DNA of 64,000 nucleotides from Flectobacillus major DSM 103 (GCF_000427405.1 NZ_KE386491.1:2153001-2217000); one strand, 5' to 3'. Counted from the stretch's first letter, positions 1-8,875 are shown. Notes: generated from the sequence alone by a model not told the origin. Numbers and translations: made by a program.

Positions 1-103
1 ACTATTCAAACTAATGAAACATAAGATAACATACAATTGGAAGGTTTTCATATACAATAGTTTTGAGAAGATTCATACAATATGCTTACTTAATCATCAT
101 AGC

Positions 104-595
104 TTACTCACTCGGGTTAATACCGTATAATAACTTTACAGAATCGTCGATCAAGATTTCTCGATAAAAGTGCATTCCTAATCTTTCGAGCAGATTCACC
201 GATTTTTGGTTTTCTTTTAATACAATTGCTACGATATTTTTATGTTTTGGTAATTCTATCAATGCTGCGAGTACTCGTTTTGAGGCTTCAAAGGCATATC
301 CTCGTTTGGTATGTTGTGGCAGAAAGGCAAAGCCTATGTCATGATATGCTAAAAAATCTCTTTTGATAAGCGATACAACACCAATAGGCGTTTGGTCGGC
401 GAGCGTATGCACTACCCAATACTCTACATCTGGATTGGCATTGATTTTCTCAACATAAGCTTCGGCATCTTGTAGTGTCTCTACATGACGGTCGCCTATA
501 TACTTTTTCCATTCACTTGTATTGACCAATTCATAAATAAATGTAGCATGACTAGCCTTTAATGCTGTCAAACTGAGGTTTTCTGTTGTTAACAT
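104..595 (-). CDS. GNAT family N-acetyltransferase
   Basis: Predicted acetyl-CoA-dependent N-acetyltransferase of the GNAT (RimJ/RimL-like) type, 163 residues from the chosen start. The segment PIGVVSLIKRDFLAYHDIG followed by LPQHTKRGYAFEAS matches the beta4 strand and acetyl-CoA pyrophosphate loop, and the ENQKSVNLLERLGM stretch is the usual end of the fold (N-x-x-S/A-x-x-L/L-E-K-x-G-F/M). I start at the ATG whose first base is 595, because it begins the conserved N-terminal strand and lies one base after the stop codon of the upstream esterase, suggesting translational coupling. An in-frame upstream ATG at 634 would overlap the esterase. Substrate unknown. Family assignment is confident; function beyond acetyl transfer is not visible. 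Confidence 0.88.
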   Translation of the reverse strand: MLTTENLSLTALKASHATFIYELVNTSEWKKYIGDRHVETLQDAEAYVEKINANPDVEYWVVHTLADQTPIGVVSLIKRDFLAYHDIGFAFLPQHTKRGYAFEASKRVLAALIELPKHKNIVAIVLKENQKSVNLLERLGMHFYREILIDDSVKLLYGINPSE

Positions 596-596
596 T

Positions 597-1457
597 TTAT
601 TGTTTTTTATCGGGATACAATATTCTAAAAGCATTAAAAACCGCCGAATGTGTTACTGTAGCGTGGTTTTCGTTGGGTAGATAATCAAAGTAAACTTGTA
701 CTTTTTTACTTTTGGTTTGCTGAATTTTATCGGCTAATATATTAGCATCTACTTCCATTACATGATTAGAGGTAGGTGTTAAACCTTCTTTGCCAACTCC
801 TACATAAACAGCGGTTGGATAAGAAAAACTTTCCTGCAATATACTAGGGCTTTGATTGAGCAATGCCCCATTATTCCACCACAAACTTGGACTAACAATA
901 ATATATTTGTCGAATAATTGAGGCTTGGTAAATAGTATTTCGGTAGCCAACAAACCTGCTAGCGACTGCCCAATGATGGTTTTTGAAGTATTGGTTTTGT
1001 ATTTGGCATTGACAAAAGGCTGTAATTCTTTTTCAATAAAAGCGATAAAACGAGCAGAACCTCCATTGGTCGGAATTACCTTTTTGTCAGAGTCTATACT
1101 ACTAGGTGTAGTAAAATCTCTGCGACGGTCGACATTGGCAATACCTACCACAATAGACTTAGGAACACGGTTTATCCACGGAAAACTATTGTAATGTACC
1201 AAACCAACGATATGAAGAAAATCTTCGTCGATAGAGCCATCAAGTACATAAATCACTGGATAGGTTAGGGTGTCTTTGGGGTTATAGCCTTCGGGTAGAT
1301 AAATATTCAGGGTTCTTTTCTCTGAAAGTTCTTTGGATTGTAATTCGTCGATTACACCCAAGACCAAGGGTTTTGATATAGATGAATGACTGGTAGTTTG
1401 TGCTGAAGTATAAAAAACGACTAAAAATAAACCAATACAGTAAGCGAATTTCTTCAT
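597..1457 (-). CDS. secreted alpha/beta-hydrolase, esterase D/Fes-like
   Basis: 286-residue exported hydrolase of the putative-esterase family (ferric enterobactin esterase/esterase D type). Residues 1-20 form a signal peptide ending ...YTSAQ. The fold begins with LNIYLPEGYNPKD and PVIYVLDGS, the nucleophile elbow is GQSLAG (Ser in G-x-S-x-G, about residue 164), and the catalytic His is probably in NENHATVTH near the C-terminus. Family members cleave esters such as siderophore trilactones or acyl-sugar esters; the substrate here cannot be told. Its stop codon is one base from the preferred start of the acetyltransferase downstream, so the two are probably co-transcribed. Confidence 0.85.
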   Translation of the reverse strand: MKKFAYCIGLFLVVFYTSAQTTSHSSISKPLVLGVIDELQSKELSEKRTLNIYLPEGYNPKDTLTYPVIYVLDGSIDEDFLHIVGLVHYNSFPWINRVPKSIVVGIANVDRRRDFTTPSSIDSDKKVIPTNGGSARFIAFIEKELQPFVNAKYKTNTSKTIIGQSLAGLLATEILFTKPQLFDKYIIVSPSLWWNNGALLNQSPSILQESFSYPTAVYVGVGKEGLTPTSNHVMEVDANILADKIQQTKSKKVQVYFDYLPNENHATVTHSAVFNAFRILYPDKKQ

Positions 1458-1533
1458 TTTAGAATAGTTTATGATTGATAATTTGATTAATAAATATTTG
1501 AAGTTTTCTACCAGAAAAACGCCTTTAAACTAT

Positions 1534-1815
1534 TTATAAAATACCTGATTCCAATTCGTCTAAATAGATAAAATGAGGAGCTTTGACTCCTGCGTTCTCT
1601 CTGATTTGAACAAGTTTAGGCGATTCAAAGAAGTTTTTGGCATTTTCGTGGGAAGTCCAAACAGAGAAATGTACGATTTGATTAGGTTTATTTTCATATT
1701 TTAGTACCTGATACGACACCTCGCCTGCCTCCTTCCTGATAGTGGCTGCATTATCGAATACTTTTTTCCAAGCATCATAATCGGCAACTTCGTGTATAAT
1801 CAATACATATTTCAT
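1534..1815 (-). CDS. ABM-type (antibiotic biosynthesis monooxygenase) small protein
   Basis: 93-residue cytoplasmic protein with the dimeric ferredoxin-like ABM fold: an N-terminal strand (YVLIIHEVADYDAWKKVFD), a central QVLKYENKPNQIVHFSVW strand pair and a helix with FFESPKLVQIRENAGV. Members include quinol monooxygenases and many uncharacterised proteins; no heme or cofactor motif is decisive here. It stands alone, 76 bp upstream of the esterase gene on the same strand. Confidence 0.75.
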   Translation of the reverse strand: MKYVLIIHEVADYDAWKKVFDNAATIRKEAGEVSYQVLKYENKPNQIVHFSVWTSHENAKNFFESPKLVQIRENAGVKAPHFIYLDELESGIL

Positions 1816-1976
1816 AGCGTGAGTGGTATTATGTAATGGTTCTACAAATTACGTTTTAATGGGTAAAACACATCAATGTTTGTACAAAATTGTGATTAAT
1901 ATTTTATCCCTAGCAATTAAGACAGCTATGAGTCTTTGTATTAGCATAAGAATTATCCCTTTGGTTATATCTACCT

Positions 1977-2927
1977 TCAAAACACTATTTCACAATTTTT
2001 TTGGTTTATGTTGAACGATAAATTGTTGGATACTCGAATATTTCGTTTTGCTTGTGGATTTATTAATTCTACTTTAATTTTTTTGATTTTGGTGGGCAAT
2101 GGAGTATCCACCACAACATAGTCGATGCTCAAGTCGGGGCTATAAAACGAGTTTCGTGTTTGCTTCATTTGGTTGAGTACACAAAACTGCTTAAAATATG
2201 GCATTTCAGTTTTGTTGATTTGGAGTGTTATTGCCCTGATTTTGTTGAACTGTCGGGGGTATTTCCGTCCATGAGATAGCTTTTGATTAAAATAGTCGAA
2301 TGTCATTGGGCTTGCTATTTCGGCATCGGTAAAGCCCAAATATTTTAAATACACTTTTTGATATTCTATTATACTTAGCTCAAAATTGGTCTTTGTTCTT
2401 TTTACCTTGAGGGTTTTGTACCAAACCAATACGATGTCCTCTTCAGTTAGCTGAGTGGTATTGGTATCAATAGGCACTTTTTGTTGTTGGGCTATTTGCT
2501 GTAACGTCTGAAGCTCGCCCAAAGTTCTTGTTTTAAATTCTATCCCAAAATCATTGAGGTGATTTCCTATTTTATCTTGCTCGGAAGGTTTAAAAAACTC
2601 TAAATTGGCGGCTTTTCCAATAGCATATTTGCCTGTATAGCTATCGTTGAGGGTATTGGTGGTGGCTTCTCTACAAAAAAAGAGGGTATCTTTTATATAC
2701 GAATTGGCAAATAATTGCCGATAACTCACCGAATCTATACAAATAAAAATGGTATTACAGTCTGACAAGAGTTTGGGCTGTGCTAAGATACTATGAGCCA
2801 ATATCATAAATACAATAACTAGCCTAGTGTCGATACTACACCCCAATCGACACCCATCATAAGACTTTACGCTACTTTGTTTTTCCATCGGAGTATTCTG
2901 TTTATCAAGATTGTTAGCATACCACAA
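1977..2927 (-). CDS. secreted hypothetical protein, DUF5829-like
   Basis: Protein of up to 316 residues with a hydrophobic export segment (LVIVFMILAHSILAQ) starting near residue 36, so the true start is uncertain; ATGs at 2927, 2888 and the Met within the hydrophobic segment are all possible. The following region (IFICIDSVSYRQLFANSYIK, then a Thr/Tyr-rich TGKYAIGKAANLEFFKP stretch and an FGIEFKTRTLGEL stretch) resembles the glyoxalase-like DUF5829 family, where an enzyme-like fold is predicted without known activity. The C-terminal third has no recognisable motif. The resemblance is from memory and should be treated as tentative. Confidence 0.5.
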   Translation of the reverse strand: MWYANNLDKQNTPMEKQSSVKSYDGCRLGCSIDTRLVIVFMILAHSILAQPKLLSDCNTIFICIDSVSYRQLFANSYIKDTLFFCREATTNTLNDSYTGKYAIGKAANLEFFKPSEQDKIGNHLNDFGIEFKTRTLGELQTLQQIAQQQKVPIDTNTTQLTEEDIVLVWYKTLKVKRTKTNFELSIIEYQKVYLKYLGFTDAEIASPMTFDYFNQKLSHGRKYPRQFNKIRAITLQINKTEMPYFKQFCVLNQMKQTRNSFYSPDLSIDYVVVDTPLPTKIKKIKVELINPQAKRNIRVSNNLSFNINQKNCEIVF

Positions 2928-3079
2928 ATCATCATTTCAAGCCTGACTATCAGCTTATTAATATATTTTATTTCATGATAAGTTTTATAACTTGTCAACC
3001 ACAAGAGTTACCTCTACACCCAATTATTGATTAAAAACTTGGAGCATTTATCATATTCATTGTATCGATATACGTAACT

Positions 3080-3116
3080 CAGAGTTACACAAGGTAATAT
3101 CCATTGTATAACTCTG
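3080..3116. repeat. hairpin-forming inverted repeat
   Basis: Arms CAGAGTTACACAA and TTGTATAACTCTG pair over 13 bp with one mismatch around an 11-nt loop, and a second perfect dyad, GTAACTC-A-GAGTTAC, overlaps the left arm at 3074-3088. The GAGTTAC core recalls the AGTTAC hairpins of the tandem repeat near 58 kb. It lies in the 212-bp gap between two minus-strand genes and may terminate or be a REP-like element. Confidence 0.4.
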
Positions 3117-3139
3117 TTACCTAGGCCATATCGTTATGA

Positions 3140-3535
3140 TTATTTTTTCTTGGCTGACGGATTGGGGTTTTCAAGGCTTATCGAAATCCTAAAGCTAGTA
3201 GATTTGTTGCTGTGATTAGAAACACTCAACAAATAATCTTTGGTTACTTCGATTGGCATTTGAAAAGGGTCTGTATTGGGTTCAATCGAAATTTTACCTA
3301 AATCCATCGAGCCTTTTTGGGTATCATCAATGAAACTTAGGGTTAAATGTTGCCCTTTGGTAGCTTTAAATACAAATGATTTGCTACTGTTGGCAGCTAC
3401 TTTTTGTTCCCAAACTAAAGAGTTTGAGCCTTCCTTGGCAAAATCAATACGTTTGGGCGTTTGGGCGGAAGAGATTGTTACAAAAGCCACGTTGAGTAAT
3501 AACACGGCTAGGAAAGAAAAGAAGTTTTTTTTCAT
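3140..3535 (-). CDS. small secreted hypothetical protein
   Basis: 131 residues with a clear signal peptide (MKKNFFSFLAVLLLNVAFVTISSAQ). The mature part, starting TPKRIDFAKEGSNSLVWEQKV, looks like a small beta-sandwich of the type that ends bacterial pre-peptidase C-terminal domains (KATKGQHLTLSFIDD, then SISLENP), but no motif proves this. Basic C-terminus (NPSAKKK). Monocistronic by context; function unknown. Confidence 0.6.
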   Translation of the reverse strand: MKKNFFSFLAVLLLNVAFVTISSAQTPKRIDFAKEGSNSLVWEQKVAANSSKSFVFKATKGQHLTLSFIDDTQKGSMDLGKISIEPNTDPFQMPIEVTKDYLLSVSNHSNKSTSFRISISLENPNPSAKKK

Positions 3536-3756
3536 GTTGATATGTTAAAAAAGTTATTCTTCGACAAGATATTTTTGAGTCAAATATCTTATCTGTAAGA
3601 CTTTTTCAAATTACTATTTTTTTAACATTCTTGCTAACAGAACAATAAAAACTTAAAATTGTCCTAGCCAATAACTGTTATTGAAGCCCTAAAAATTTAC
3701 AGGGTTTTAAATAGAGTAACCTCAGATACTGGTTAAAGCCTTGTTGAGTATGATTT

Positions 3757-4473
3757 TTATAGCTTCTTAGCCATTGCGTCAATCGCTAGCCCTACTATTA
3801 TGGCAATGATTTCAAATGTGAGAAACCCAAACAAATAAGCAATAATTGCTTTGAAGTAATTTTTGAAGCCTCCTCCAAAAAACTGCCCAATAGACCAAGC
3901 TATATAGATTAATATTCCGCCATATAAGATTGTATCAAAAATGGTATTGGTGACAAATTTTGTAAACAGAGGATGTATCGTAAACAACAACATACATTCG
4001 CCAATGACAAAACATAACAGAACCCCTATTTCATAGATATTGTACGATTGCTTTTTGAACAAAATCTTGGTCCAGATGGCAATAAATACCAACATCAAAA
4101 TATTGGCATATCCATAATTGTCTTGTACCCACAGCATCACATTACTTACACCCGAAATTCTATACTGTTGATTAAGTTGTTCTTCGGTAAACACGTCTAC
4201 CTTCAAACTACTGGTAATCAAACTATAAACTACCGAACAAAGAATCAAAAAAGTTACAGGTTTGGTACAGGCGTTTCTGTTGGTATTAAGATAATGATGG
4301 ATTAGTTTGCTAGGACGCAGCAATAGTTCGGCAACAGTAAATAAAAAACCTTTTTCATAGCCAATTAGGTTAAGGAACTCATCGAGGGCATATTTCCCAT
4401 CAACTCTTGCCAATAATACTTTTTGCTGATTTTCTGCCAATATTTTATCATTATTATCGATACTGTTATTCAT
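3757..4473 (-). CDS. DUF3667-like integral membrane protein
   Basis: 238-residue inner-membrane protein. The N-terminal block LIGYEKGFLFTVAELLLRPSKLIHHYL followed by KPVTFLILCSVVYSLI matches the signature of DUF3667 proteins of Bacteroidota; the usual N-terminal Cys-rich zinc ribbon is absent, so this is the short form. About five hydrophobic segments follow (near residues 75-92, 122-140, 148-168, 180-197 and 208-232). Function of the family is unknown. No operon partner within 200 bp. Confidence 0.7.
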   Translation of the reverse strand: MNNSIDNNDKILAENQQKVLLARVDGKYALDEFLNLIGYEKGFLFTVAELLLRPSKLIHHYLNTNRNACTKPVTFLILCSVVYSLITSSLKVDVFTEEQLNQQYRISGVSNVMLWVQDNYGYANILMLVFIAIWTKILFKKQSYNIYEIGVLLCFVIGECMLLFTIHPLFTKFVTNTIFDTILYGGILIYIAWSIGQFFGGGFKNYFKAIIAYLFGFLTFEIIAIIVGLAIDAMAKKL

Positions 4474-4644
4474 AAACTTTTAATTATTTATTGATACAAT
4501 AGATTTCAACAGCCCAATTTACTAGGAATCAAGCCAAAATCCTTCTGCAATTATAGTGAGGTTTGGGCTAAATGGTTAGGTTATTGATTTTCACTATTTA
4601 AGTATTATACAATAGCCACTTAGTAACACTTGCTCTGCAATCAT

Positions 4645-4953
4645 TTACTCCATAATTATCCAAAGCAAAATTGCTTCAAAAATTAACGCAGTAGGCTACC
4701 CAGTTTTGTCTTGAAGTATATTTGTTAAAAATATTCCAACCATTACTGGAAAAATAATTAATGCTTCTAATGCTCTTGTTCTTGGAATAATTATTAGTTG
4801 TCCTCCAATGATTTCAGCAAGTCCAACAAGTAGCATAAGCCACCCTATTTCTATAAAGGCACTAAAAGCTTTTACCATTTTTTCTGGTATTGGTATATAA
4901 TTGAAAAACCTGTTCAGTCCTGCATTACAGCTAATACAAAAAGAGTTTTCGAT
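4645..4953 (-). pseudogene. decayed DoxX-family membrane protein gene
   Basis: The open part (4696-4878) encodes a DoxX-like core: FSAFIEIGWLMLLVGLAEIIGG followed by ALIIFPVMVGIFLTNILQDKTG. Reading on in the same frame past the TAG at 4696-4698 gives PTALIFEAILLWIIME then a stop at 4645, which is the typical DoxX C-terminus (a ...P-x-x-L/A helix after F/L-x-D-x-x-G). Reading upstream of the apparent Met gives NAGLNRFFNYIPIPEK, the usual first-helix end, but then a stop codon and no start. The gene therefore has a nonsense codon near the C-terminus and has lost its first ~15-20 residues, where it abuts the stop codon of the upstream AHSA1 gene. DoxX proteins are four-helix membrane proteins, often encoded beside SRPBCC proteins. 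Confidence 0.65.
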
Positions 4954-5373
4954 TTAAGCGATACTTTCATTTTCTGTATATGTTTTAAAATTGTTTAATA
5001 TTGATTGCCAACCACCTTTTTGCATTTCAATTGGATTTTGATTTTCAGGGTCAAAACTCACAATAAGTTCTGTTTGACTTCCCAAACTTTTAAACTCAAC
5101 AGTAGCTGTTCGTCCACCAAATTCATAAGTAAATTCCTTGCCTTCAACGATTTTGGAATACACTGCTTCAAAGTCAAACCCAAAACTTTTATCTTTGGCT
5201 TCCATTCTTGCTTTATAAGTTCCTCCAACTTTCATATCGTTTTCAGCTTTGGGACAGTGCCAACTTGGGTCAGCAAAATTCCAATTTACAATGTGTGATG
5301 GATTGGTGTAATAATCCCAAACTTTTTTTGTGTCTGCATTTATGATTGCAGTTACCGTGATTTTGTTGTCCAT
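4954..5373 (-). CDS. SRPBCC / AHSA1-domain protein
   Basis: 139-residue cytoplasmic protein of the AHSA1 (activator of Hsp90 ATPase homologue 1-like) branch of the START/SRPBCC fold. Visible landmarks are the N-terminal strand KITVTAIINADTKKVWDYYTNP, the HIVNWNFADPSWHCP segment, and the C-terminal helix EMQKGGWQSILNNFKTYTE with the conserved GGW/GW that lines the hydrophobic cavity. Bacterial members probably bind hydrophobic ligands; no activity can be assigned. It is followed directly by the DoxX remnant, a frequent neighbour of this family. Confidence 0.85.
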   Translation of the reverse strand: MDNKITVTAIINADTKKVWDYYTNPSHIVNWNFADPSWHCPKAENDMKVGGTYKARMEAKDKSFGFDFEAVYSKIVEGKEFTYEFGGRTATVEFKSLGSQTELIVSFDPENQNPIEMQKGGWQSILNNFKTYTENESIA

Positions 5374-5404
5374 TTTTTGATTTTTTAACGTTTGTAATTG
5401 TTGT

Positions 5405-5520
5405 AGGTTGCACTACGCTAACAGATTGGGGATTTGCAATGGTGGTGCAATCGAAGTACAAATCCTCAATCGAGAAACTACCGTTGAACTTTGCACTATT
5501 TCAAAACCCTTGTTGGCGGT
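5405..5520. repeat. imperfect palindromic spacer element (cassette-boundary-like)
   Basis: The spacer begins ...ACGCTAACA (5414-5422) and ends TGTTGGCGGT (5511-5520), so the outer ends are inverted repeats (CGCTAACA against TGTTGGCG, one mismatch). Inside are GGGGATTTG near the left end and a matching CAAATCCTC-like arm (AAATCCTC at 5460). This long imperfect hairpin with TAAC/GTTA-type ends resembles a recombination site (attC-like) more than a terminator. Related sequences recur between genes up to 13.2 kb. Confidence 0.5.
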
Positions 5521-5525
5521 ATTTT

Positions 5526-6452
5526 CTATTTTATCCACTTTGCAATGGTGTTTATAAACTCTGTTTGCTGGTCAACAAATGGATAATGTGAACAGTTGTC
5601 AATAACTTTAAAATTCTGTTTCTTGACTATTTTCCTCATATCATTTAATTGCTTTTTTGAAAAAATTTGGTCTTGTTGCCCATAGATAGCAAATAATTTG
5701 ACTTGTTTTTTAAGGTTTTTTAAAATTGGTTTTGTGTCAATATTATTTTTGCTTTCGTTTTGGTAGAATAAAATGGGTGCGTTGTCATTTCGGATATTAT
5801 TTTTTCCAAAAGCACTTTGCTCATAATTGTCTCGAAGTTGATTTGCTTCCTTTGTTGGAAATGGCATTTTGAAATAATTATTTTTACTCGCAATTTCATA
5901 ACATTGTTGTCGATACTCAGCAGAATTTTTTGGAAGCTTTTCAATTTCTGCAATTTCAGAAAGCATCAAATGGTCTTTTTGTGCCGAATAGATTTTTTTC
6001 GTCGTTCCCAAGATATGGTCATACGTTTCTTGTTGGGAAAACAAAGCACCTGCAAGTATCAAAGATTTTACCTTTTCAGGATTTTGTTCTGTAAAAAGTG
6101 TTCCAACTAAACCGCCAAAACTATGAGCTATCATATTTGCTTTTTTGATGTTGTATTTTTGGTAAATATGATTCAAATCATTTATTGCTTCTTGGAAAGT
6201 AAAAGTTGCCCTTGTGTCTATAGAACGGCCTTCGCCTCGTCTGTCATAAACAATTACATAAAAGCCTTTTTCTGCTAACTTTTCGGCTGTTGTTCCTTCA
6301 AAAAGTGTTGAGTTTCCTCTTGGGCCGCCATGAATAAAAATAATCGCAGGGTTTTCGCTTTGTCCATACGATTTGGAGTAAATGGGATTTGGCTGTGCAT
6401 TTATTGTCAGCGATGTTAAGATATAAAATAGGAATAAATATGTTTTTTTCAT
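5526..6452 (-). CDS. secreted alpha/beta-hydrolase (proline-iminopeptidase-like)
   Basis: 308 residues with signal peptide MKKTYLFLFYILTSLTINAQ. The oxyanion-hole motif is FIHGGPRGN (HGGP, typical of the prolyl aminopeptidase branch), the nucleophile is Ser in AHSFGG (G/A-x-S-x-G), the acid is probably Asp in YGQQDQIFS, and the catalytic His is in NCSHYPFVDQ near residue 289. Members are peptidases or esterases acting on small substrates; the substrate here is unknown. It is flanked on both sides by palindromic spacers rather than operon partners. Confidence 0.85.
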   Translation of the reverse strand: MKKTYLFLFYILTSLTINAQPNPIYSKSYGQSENPAIIFIHGGPRGNSTLFEGTTAEKLAEKGFYVIVYDRRGEGRSIDTRATFTFQEAINDLNHIYQKYNIKKANMIAHSFGGLVGTLFTEQNPEKVKSLILAGALFSQQETYDHILGTTKKIYSAQKDHLMLSEIAEIEKLPKNSAEYRQQCYEIASKNNYFKMPFPTKEANQLRDNYEQSAFGKNNIRNDNAPILFYQNESKNNIDTKPILKNLKKQVKLFAIYGQQDQIFSKKQLNDMRKIVKKQNFKVIDNCSHYPFVDQQTEFINTIAKWIK

Positions 6453-6495
6453 TTGCCATTTATTGTTTTGCGGTGTAGTTGGTCAAAATAGCTGC

Positions 6496-6534
6496 TAACG
6501 GCAGTTTGTAAAAAACTTAACGTTGAACAACTCA
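6496..6534. repeat. palindrome-type spacer with TAACGGCAG motif
   Basis: The sequence TAACGGCAGTTTGTAAAAAA at 6496-6515 matches 18 of 20 bases of the motifs at 8429 and 12961. It is followed by GTTGAACAACTCAT (6522-6535), which resembles the terminal inverted repeat GTTGCACAACTCAA of the element at 12 kb. This is a partial copy of the spacer family. Confidence 0.4.
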
Positions 6535-6593
6535 TATCTGCTAGTCTTTATTCAATACAATATTGGTAATAGTTTTTACTCTTTCTTGGGCTG

Positions 6594-7532
6594 TCAAAGT
6601 CCTAATTTGTCCATTATCGGTTTTTCGTAATCCCCATCTTCCGCTGGGTAACGCAACACATTCTCAAACCTCCCTGATTGCTTTGCTAAAGCCCATATCA
6701 AACTTTCGCCTGCTGGAATATTATTAGGAATTTCATTATATATTTTGTCTTTATATGCTTTATCTACGTCAATAACTTCCCAGCCATTGTCTTCAAAATA
6801 TTTAATTAAATCGTCTAAGAACAATGCTGCTGCCAAATTATGGTGTAAAAGTATCACATGATTTATCCGTCTGTCTGTTAGCTGAAATGCCAATGAATCA
6901 TAATATAAGGCACGATCAAGAAGATGTTTTTTATAATAATCTCTGAAGCCTGAAATGTCTGAATTAGGATTTGTTTTAAGTCGCTGAATAAGTCGGCTGT
7001 CGATATACCAATCAGAAGCATCAATTGAAACGTGTCCATTTTTGTAACCTTGTTGGGTCATAAAAGCTCTAAAGCCATCAATTTTTTCCTTTGAATTCCC
7101 TTCTTTCAAATAAGGAAACCTAAAATATGGAACGAAATTAGAGTAACTTTTTATGACAGAATCGTTTAGAATTAATTCTCGCTTAAAAGATTCTAAGCTT
7201 GTATTTTTGCTATTAAAGTTGGCATGAGTAAAAGTATGATTTGCAATAAAATGTCCTTCATTGTTCCACGATGTTAAGACGTATTTTCCTTTTTCCGAGA
7301 GTTTATTTGCTCCAGAAGAAAATAAAATTGCTTTTAGGTTGTGTTTTTTTAAGTTATTCAACAACATTTGATTCCATACTTCCAATTTATATTCGCCAAT
7401 ATCATTGGTTTGCCCATCGTCAAAAGTAAATGATATTTTAGGTTTTTCAGTTTGAGCATATATTTTGCTATTGCAAGAAATTGTCAGCCCCAAAAATGTT
7501 GCAAAGAATAAAAAGGGTAAGGTTTTTGTCAT
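6594..7532 (-). CDS. secreted polysaccharide deacetylase (NodB domain)
   Basis: 312-residue exported protein; the N-terminus (LGLTISC at residues 15-20) is a plausible lipobox. The NodB homology domain is clear: motif 1 FTFDDG (Asp38-Asp39), the metal-binding HTFTH near residues 99-103 (H-x-x-x-H), the RFPYLKEG motif 3, and a late HVILLHHN (His in motif 5). Such enzymes remove N- or O-acetyl groups from polysaccharides (chitin, xylan or peptidoglycan) using a divalent metal; specificity cannot be told. Single-gene unit between palindromic spacers, not in a visible glycan locus. Confidence 0.88.
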   Translation of the reverse strand: MTKTLPFLFFATFLGLTISCNSKIYAQTEKPKISFTFDDGQTNDIGEYKLEVWNQMLLNNLKKHNLKAILFSSGANKLSEKGKYVLTSWNNEGHFIANHTFTHANFNSKNTSLESFKRELILNDSVIKSYSNFVPYFRFPYLKEGNSKEKIDGFRAFMTQQGYKNGHVSIDASDWYIDSRLIQRLKTNPNSDISGFRDYYKKHLLDRALYYDSLAFQLTDRRINHVILLHHNLAAALFLDDLIKYFEDNGWEVIDVDKAYKDKIYNEIPNNIPAGESLIWALAKQSGRFENVLRYPAEDGDYEKPIMDKLGL

Positions 7533-7546
7533 TGTTTTAGGGTTGT

Positions 7547-7682
7547 CTTAAAGTTACTGCCGAAGGTTTGCTATTTGCCGAATGCAGGAGTTTTAGCATA
7601 AAAATTTAGTTTTGTACAAAATTCTCATACAGTTCAGTAACAAACCTGCCATTTTACCAGACTGCTATTGTACACTGGCTTT
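7547..7682. repeat. imperfect palindromic spacer element
   Basis: Between the lipoprotein and deacetylase genes. AAGTTACTGCCGAAGGTTTG (7560-7579) opens a region that closes with AACAAACCTGCC near 7641 and AGACTGCTATTGTACACTGG near 7660. The arms AGGTTTG and CAAACCT are complementary, and the outer halves (AGTTACTG near the left end, CAGTAAC at 7635) are too, giving nested imperfect stems. It belongs to the same class of gene-separating palindromes as at 5.4 and 13.1 kb. Confidence 0.4.
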
Positions 7683-7686
7683 CTAT

Positions 7687-8397
7687 TTATTCTTGCAATA
7701 TCAGATTTTTTAAATTAATGCTTCCACAATTGATTTCTTTCTCGCCTGATTTACTATTACTTTTTGAGCCATCAATTTTTATTTTATAAAAGAGATTTTG
7801 TCCTTTTAGACTTAGCTCTGTTCGCATAGTTCCGTGTGCTCCTTCTGTCAAGCAAATTATTACAGTATAAAAACCATTCGATTCTTTTGGGCTAATCGTT
7901 CTTTTTAAAGATGCTGATTTGTGAATATTGTTATCTATATAAGCTGCTAAATTTGTTAAACCATAAAGGTATAATGGAAACTTTGCAAAAGTCATGGTGT
8001 CATTCGGAATCAATATTTTATAGTATTTACCTGGCAAAGACGGCACTTCATAGGAATTCAAAGGAAAATCTATTGTCAATTCAATTTTGTTATCTGTTTC
8101 ATTTACTATTTGTGTCCAAAAAACAACATAACTGTAATTATCACCTTTTTTATCAGTATATTTTAGCCCACCTCTTGGAAAACCATTTTTTATGATAACG
8201 TTTTTACCCGCAGGATCTACATATTTATATGTGGAGTAAATATCTTTGTCGTTAAAGGTATGCTTTTGATTGCTATTATTTATCGAATCTGAAACATTGG
8301 TTTCGATTATATCTGTTTTTGAATTGTTAGATTGCTTACAGGAAAAAAGTCCTATTATCGCTATGATAAAAATTAGTATGCTTTTTTGCATTTTCAA
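7687..8397 (-). CDS. hypothetical lipoprotein
   Basis: 236 residues with a type II signal peptide (IIAIIGLFSC, Cys20 as lipid site) and an Asn/Ser-rich linker, then a mostly beta domain (YSYVVFWTQIVNETDNKIELTIDFP, YKILIPNDTMTFAKFPLYLYGL). It resembles the exported lipoproteins often found as single-gene units in Bacteroidota accessory regions. I recognise no family and assign no function. Confidence 0.6.
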   Translation of the reverse strand: MKMQKSILIFIIAIIGLFSCKQSNNSKTDIIETNVSDSINNSNQKHTFNDKDIYSTYKYVDPAGKNVIIKNGFPRGGLKYTDKKGDNYSYVVFWTQIVNETDNKIELTIDFPLNSYEVPSLPGKYYKILIPNDTMTFAKFPLYLYGLTNLAAYIDNNIHKSASLKRTISPKESNGFYTVIICLTEGAHGTMRTELSLKGQNLFYKIKIDGSKSNSKSGEKEINCGSINLKNLILQE

Positions 8398-8875
8398 TAT
8401 TTTTTATGATAGATGGCAAGCTTTTGGATAACGGCAGTCTGTGAAAAAACCTTGTGCCTGTTGCACCATTCAAATATATAGAAATAAACATAGATTTTCA
8501 TACTGTCCAGTGTAGTTGCCTAAAATTCGTATCCTAAACGTAGGCAAGGGCGTAAAATACCCCAAATGGAAATGTATTACCAAGTTAAATATTGGTAAGT
8601 TCCAGCTAACAATGAATTTACAGAAATACTAATTATGCTTTAACCTGAAAAAACAAGCATATTACCCCAAGCTACTCCTCTACTTGAACCAATAAACTAC
8701 GCTTTTACAAAAAACTCGATTTTAAGTCCTGCAAGTTTGAGGCTATTCTCAACAAAATAAAAACAAACCTCCTATAAATCGCTTTAGAAGAGGTTTGAAT
8801 AGATAATTGATAAGAAGGTTTTTACAAAAATTGAGTTGGGCAACAGATACCCATGTCATTTGTTCTGTTGGTCGT
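8398..8875. repeat. 478-bp gene-free spacer with TAACGGCAG motif and MITE-like element
   Basis: The left part (8429-8448) is TAACGGCAGTCTGTGAAAAA, identical to 12961-12980. From 8454 to about 8845 lies an element opening GTGCCTGTTGCAC and closing TTGAGTTGGGCAACAG, whose ends are imperfect inverted repeats (GTTGCACCATTCAA against the complement GTTGCCCAACTCAA). Its right 90 bp contains AAACCTC...GAGGTTT (a 7-bp stem) and recurs at 10.34 and 12.17 kb. No coding potential; probably the footprint of a transposable element inserted in a cassette-type spacer. Confidence 0.5.

Noticed and set aside
1-103. RNA gene or leader at the left edge
   Set aside because: AT-rich sequence with no cloverleaf or conserved motif; nothing supportable.
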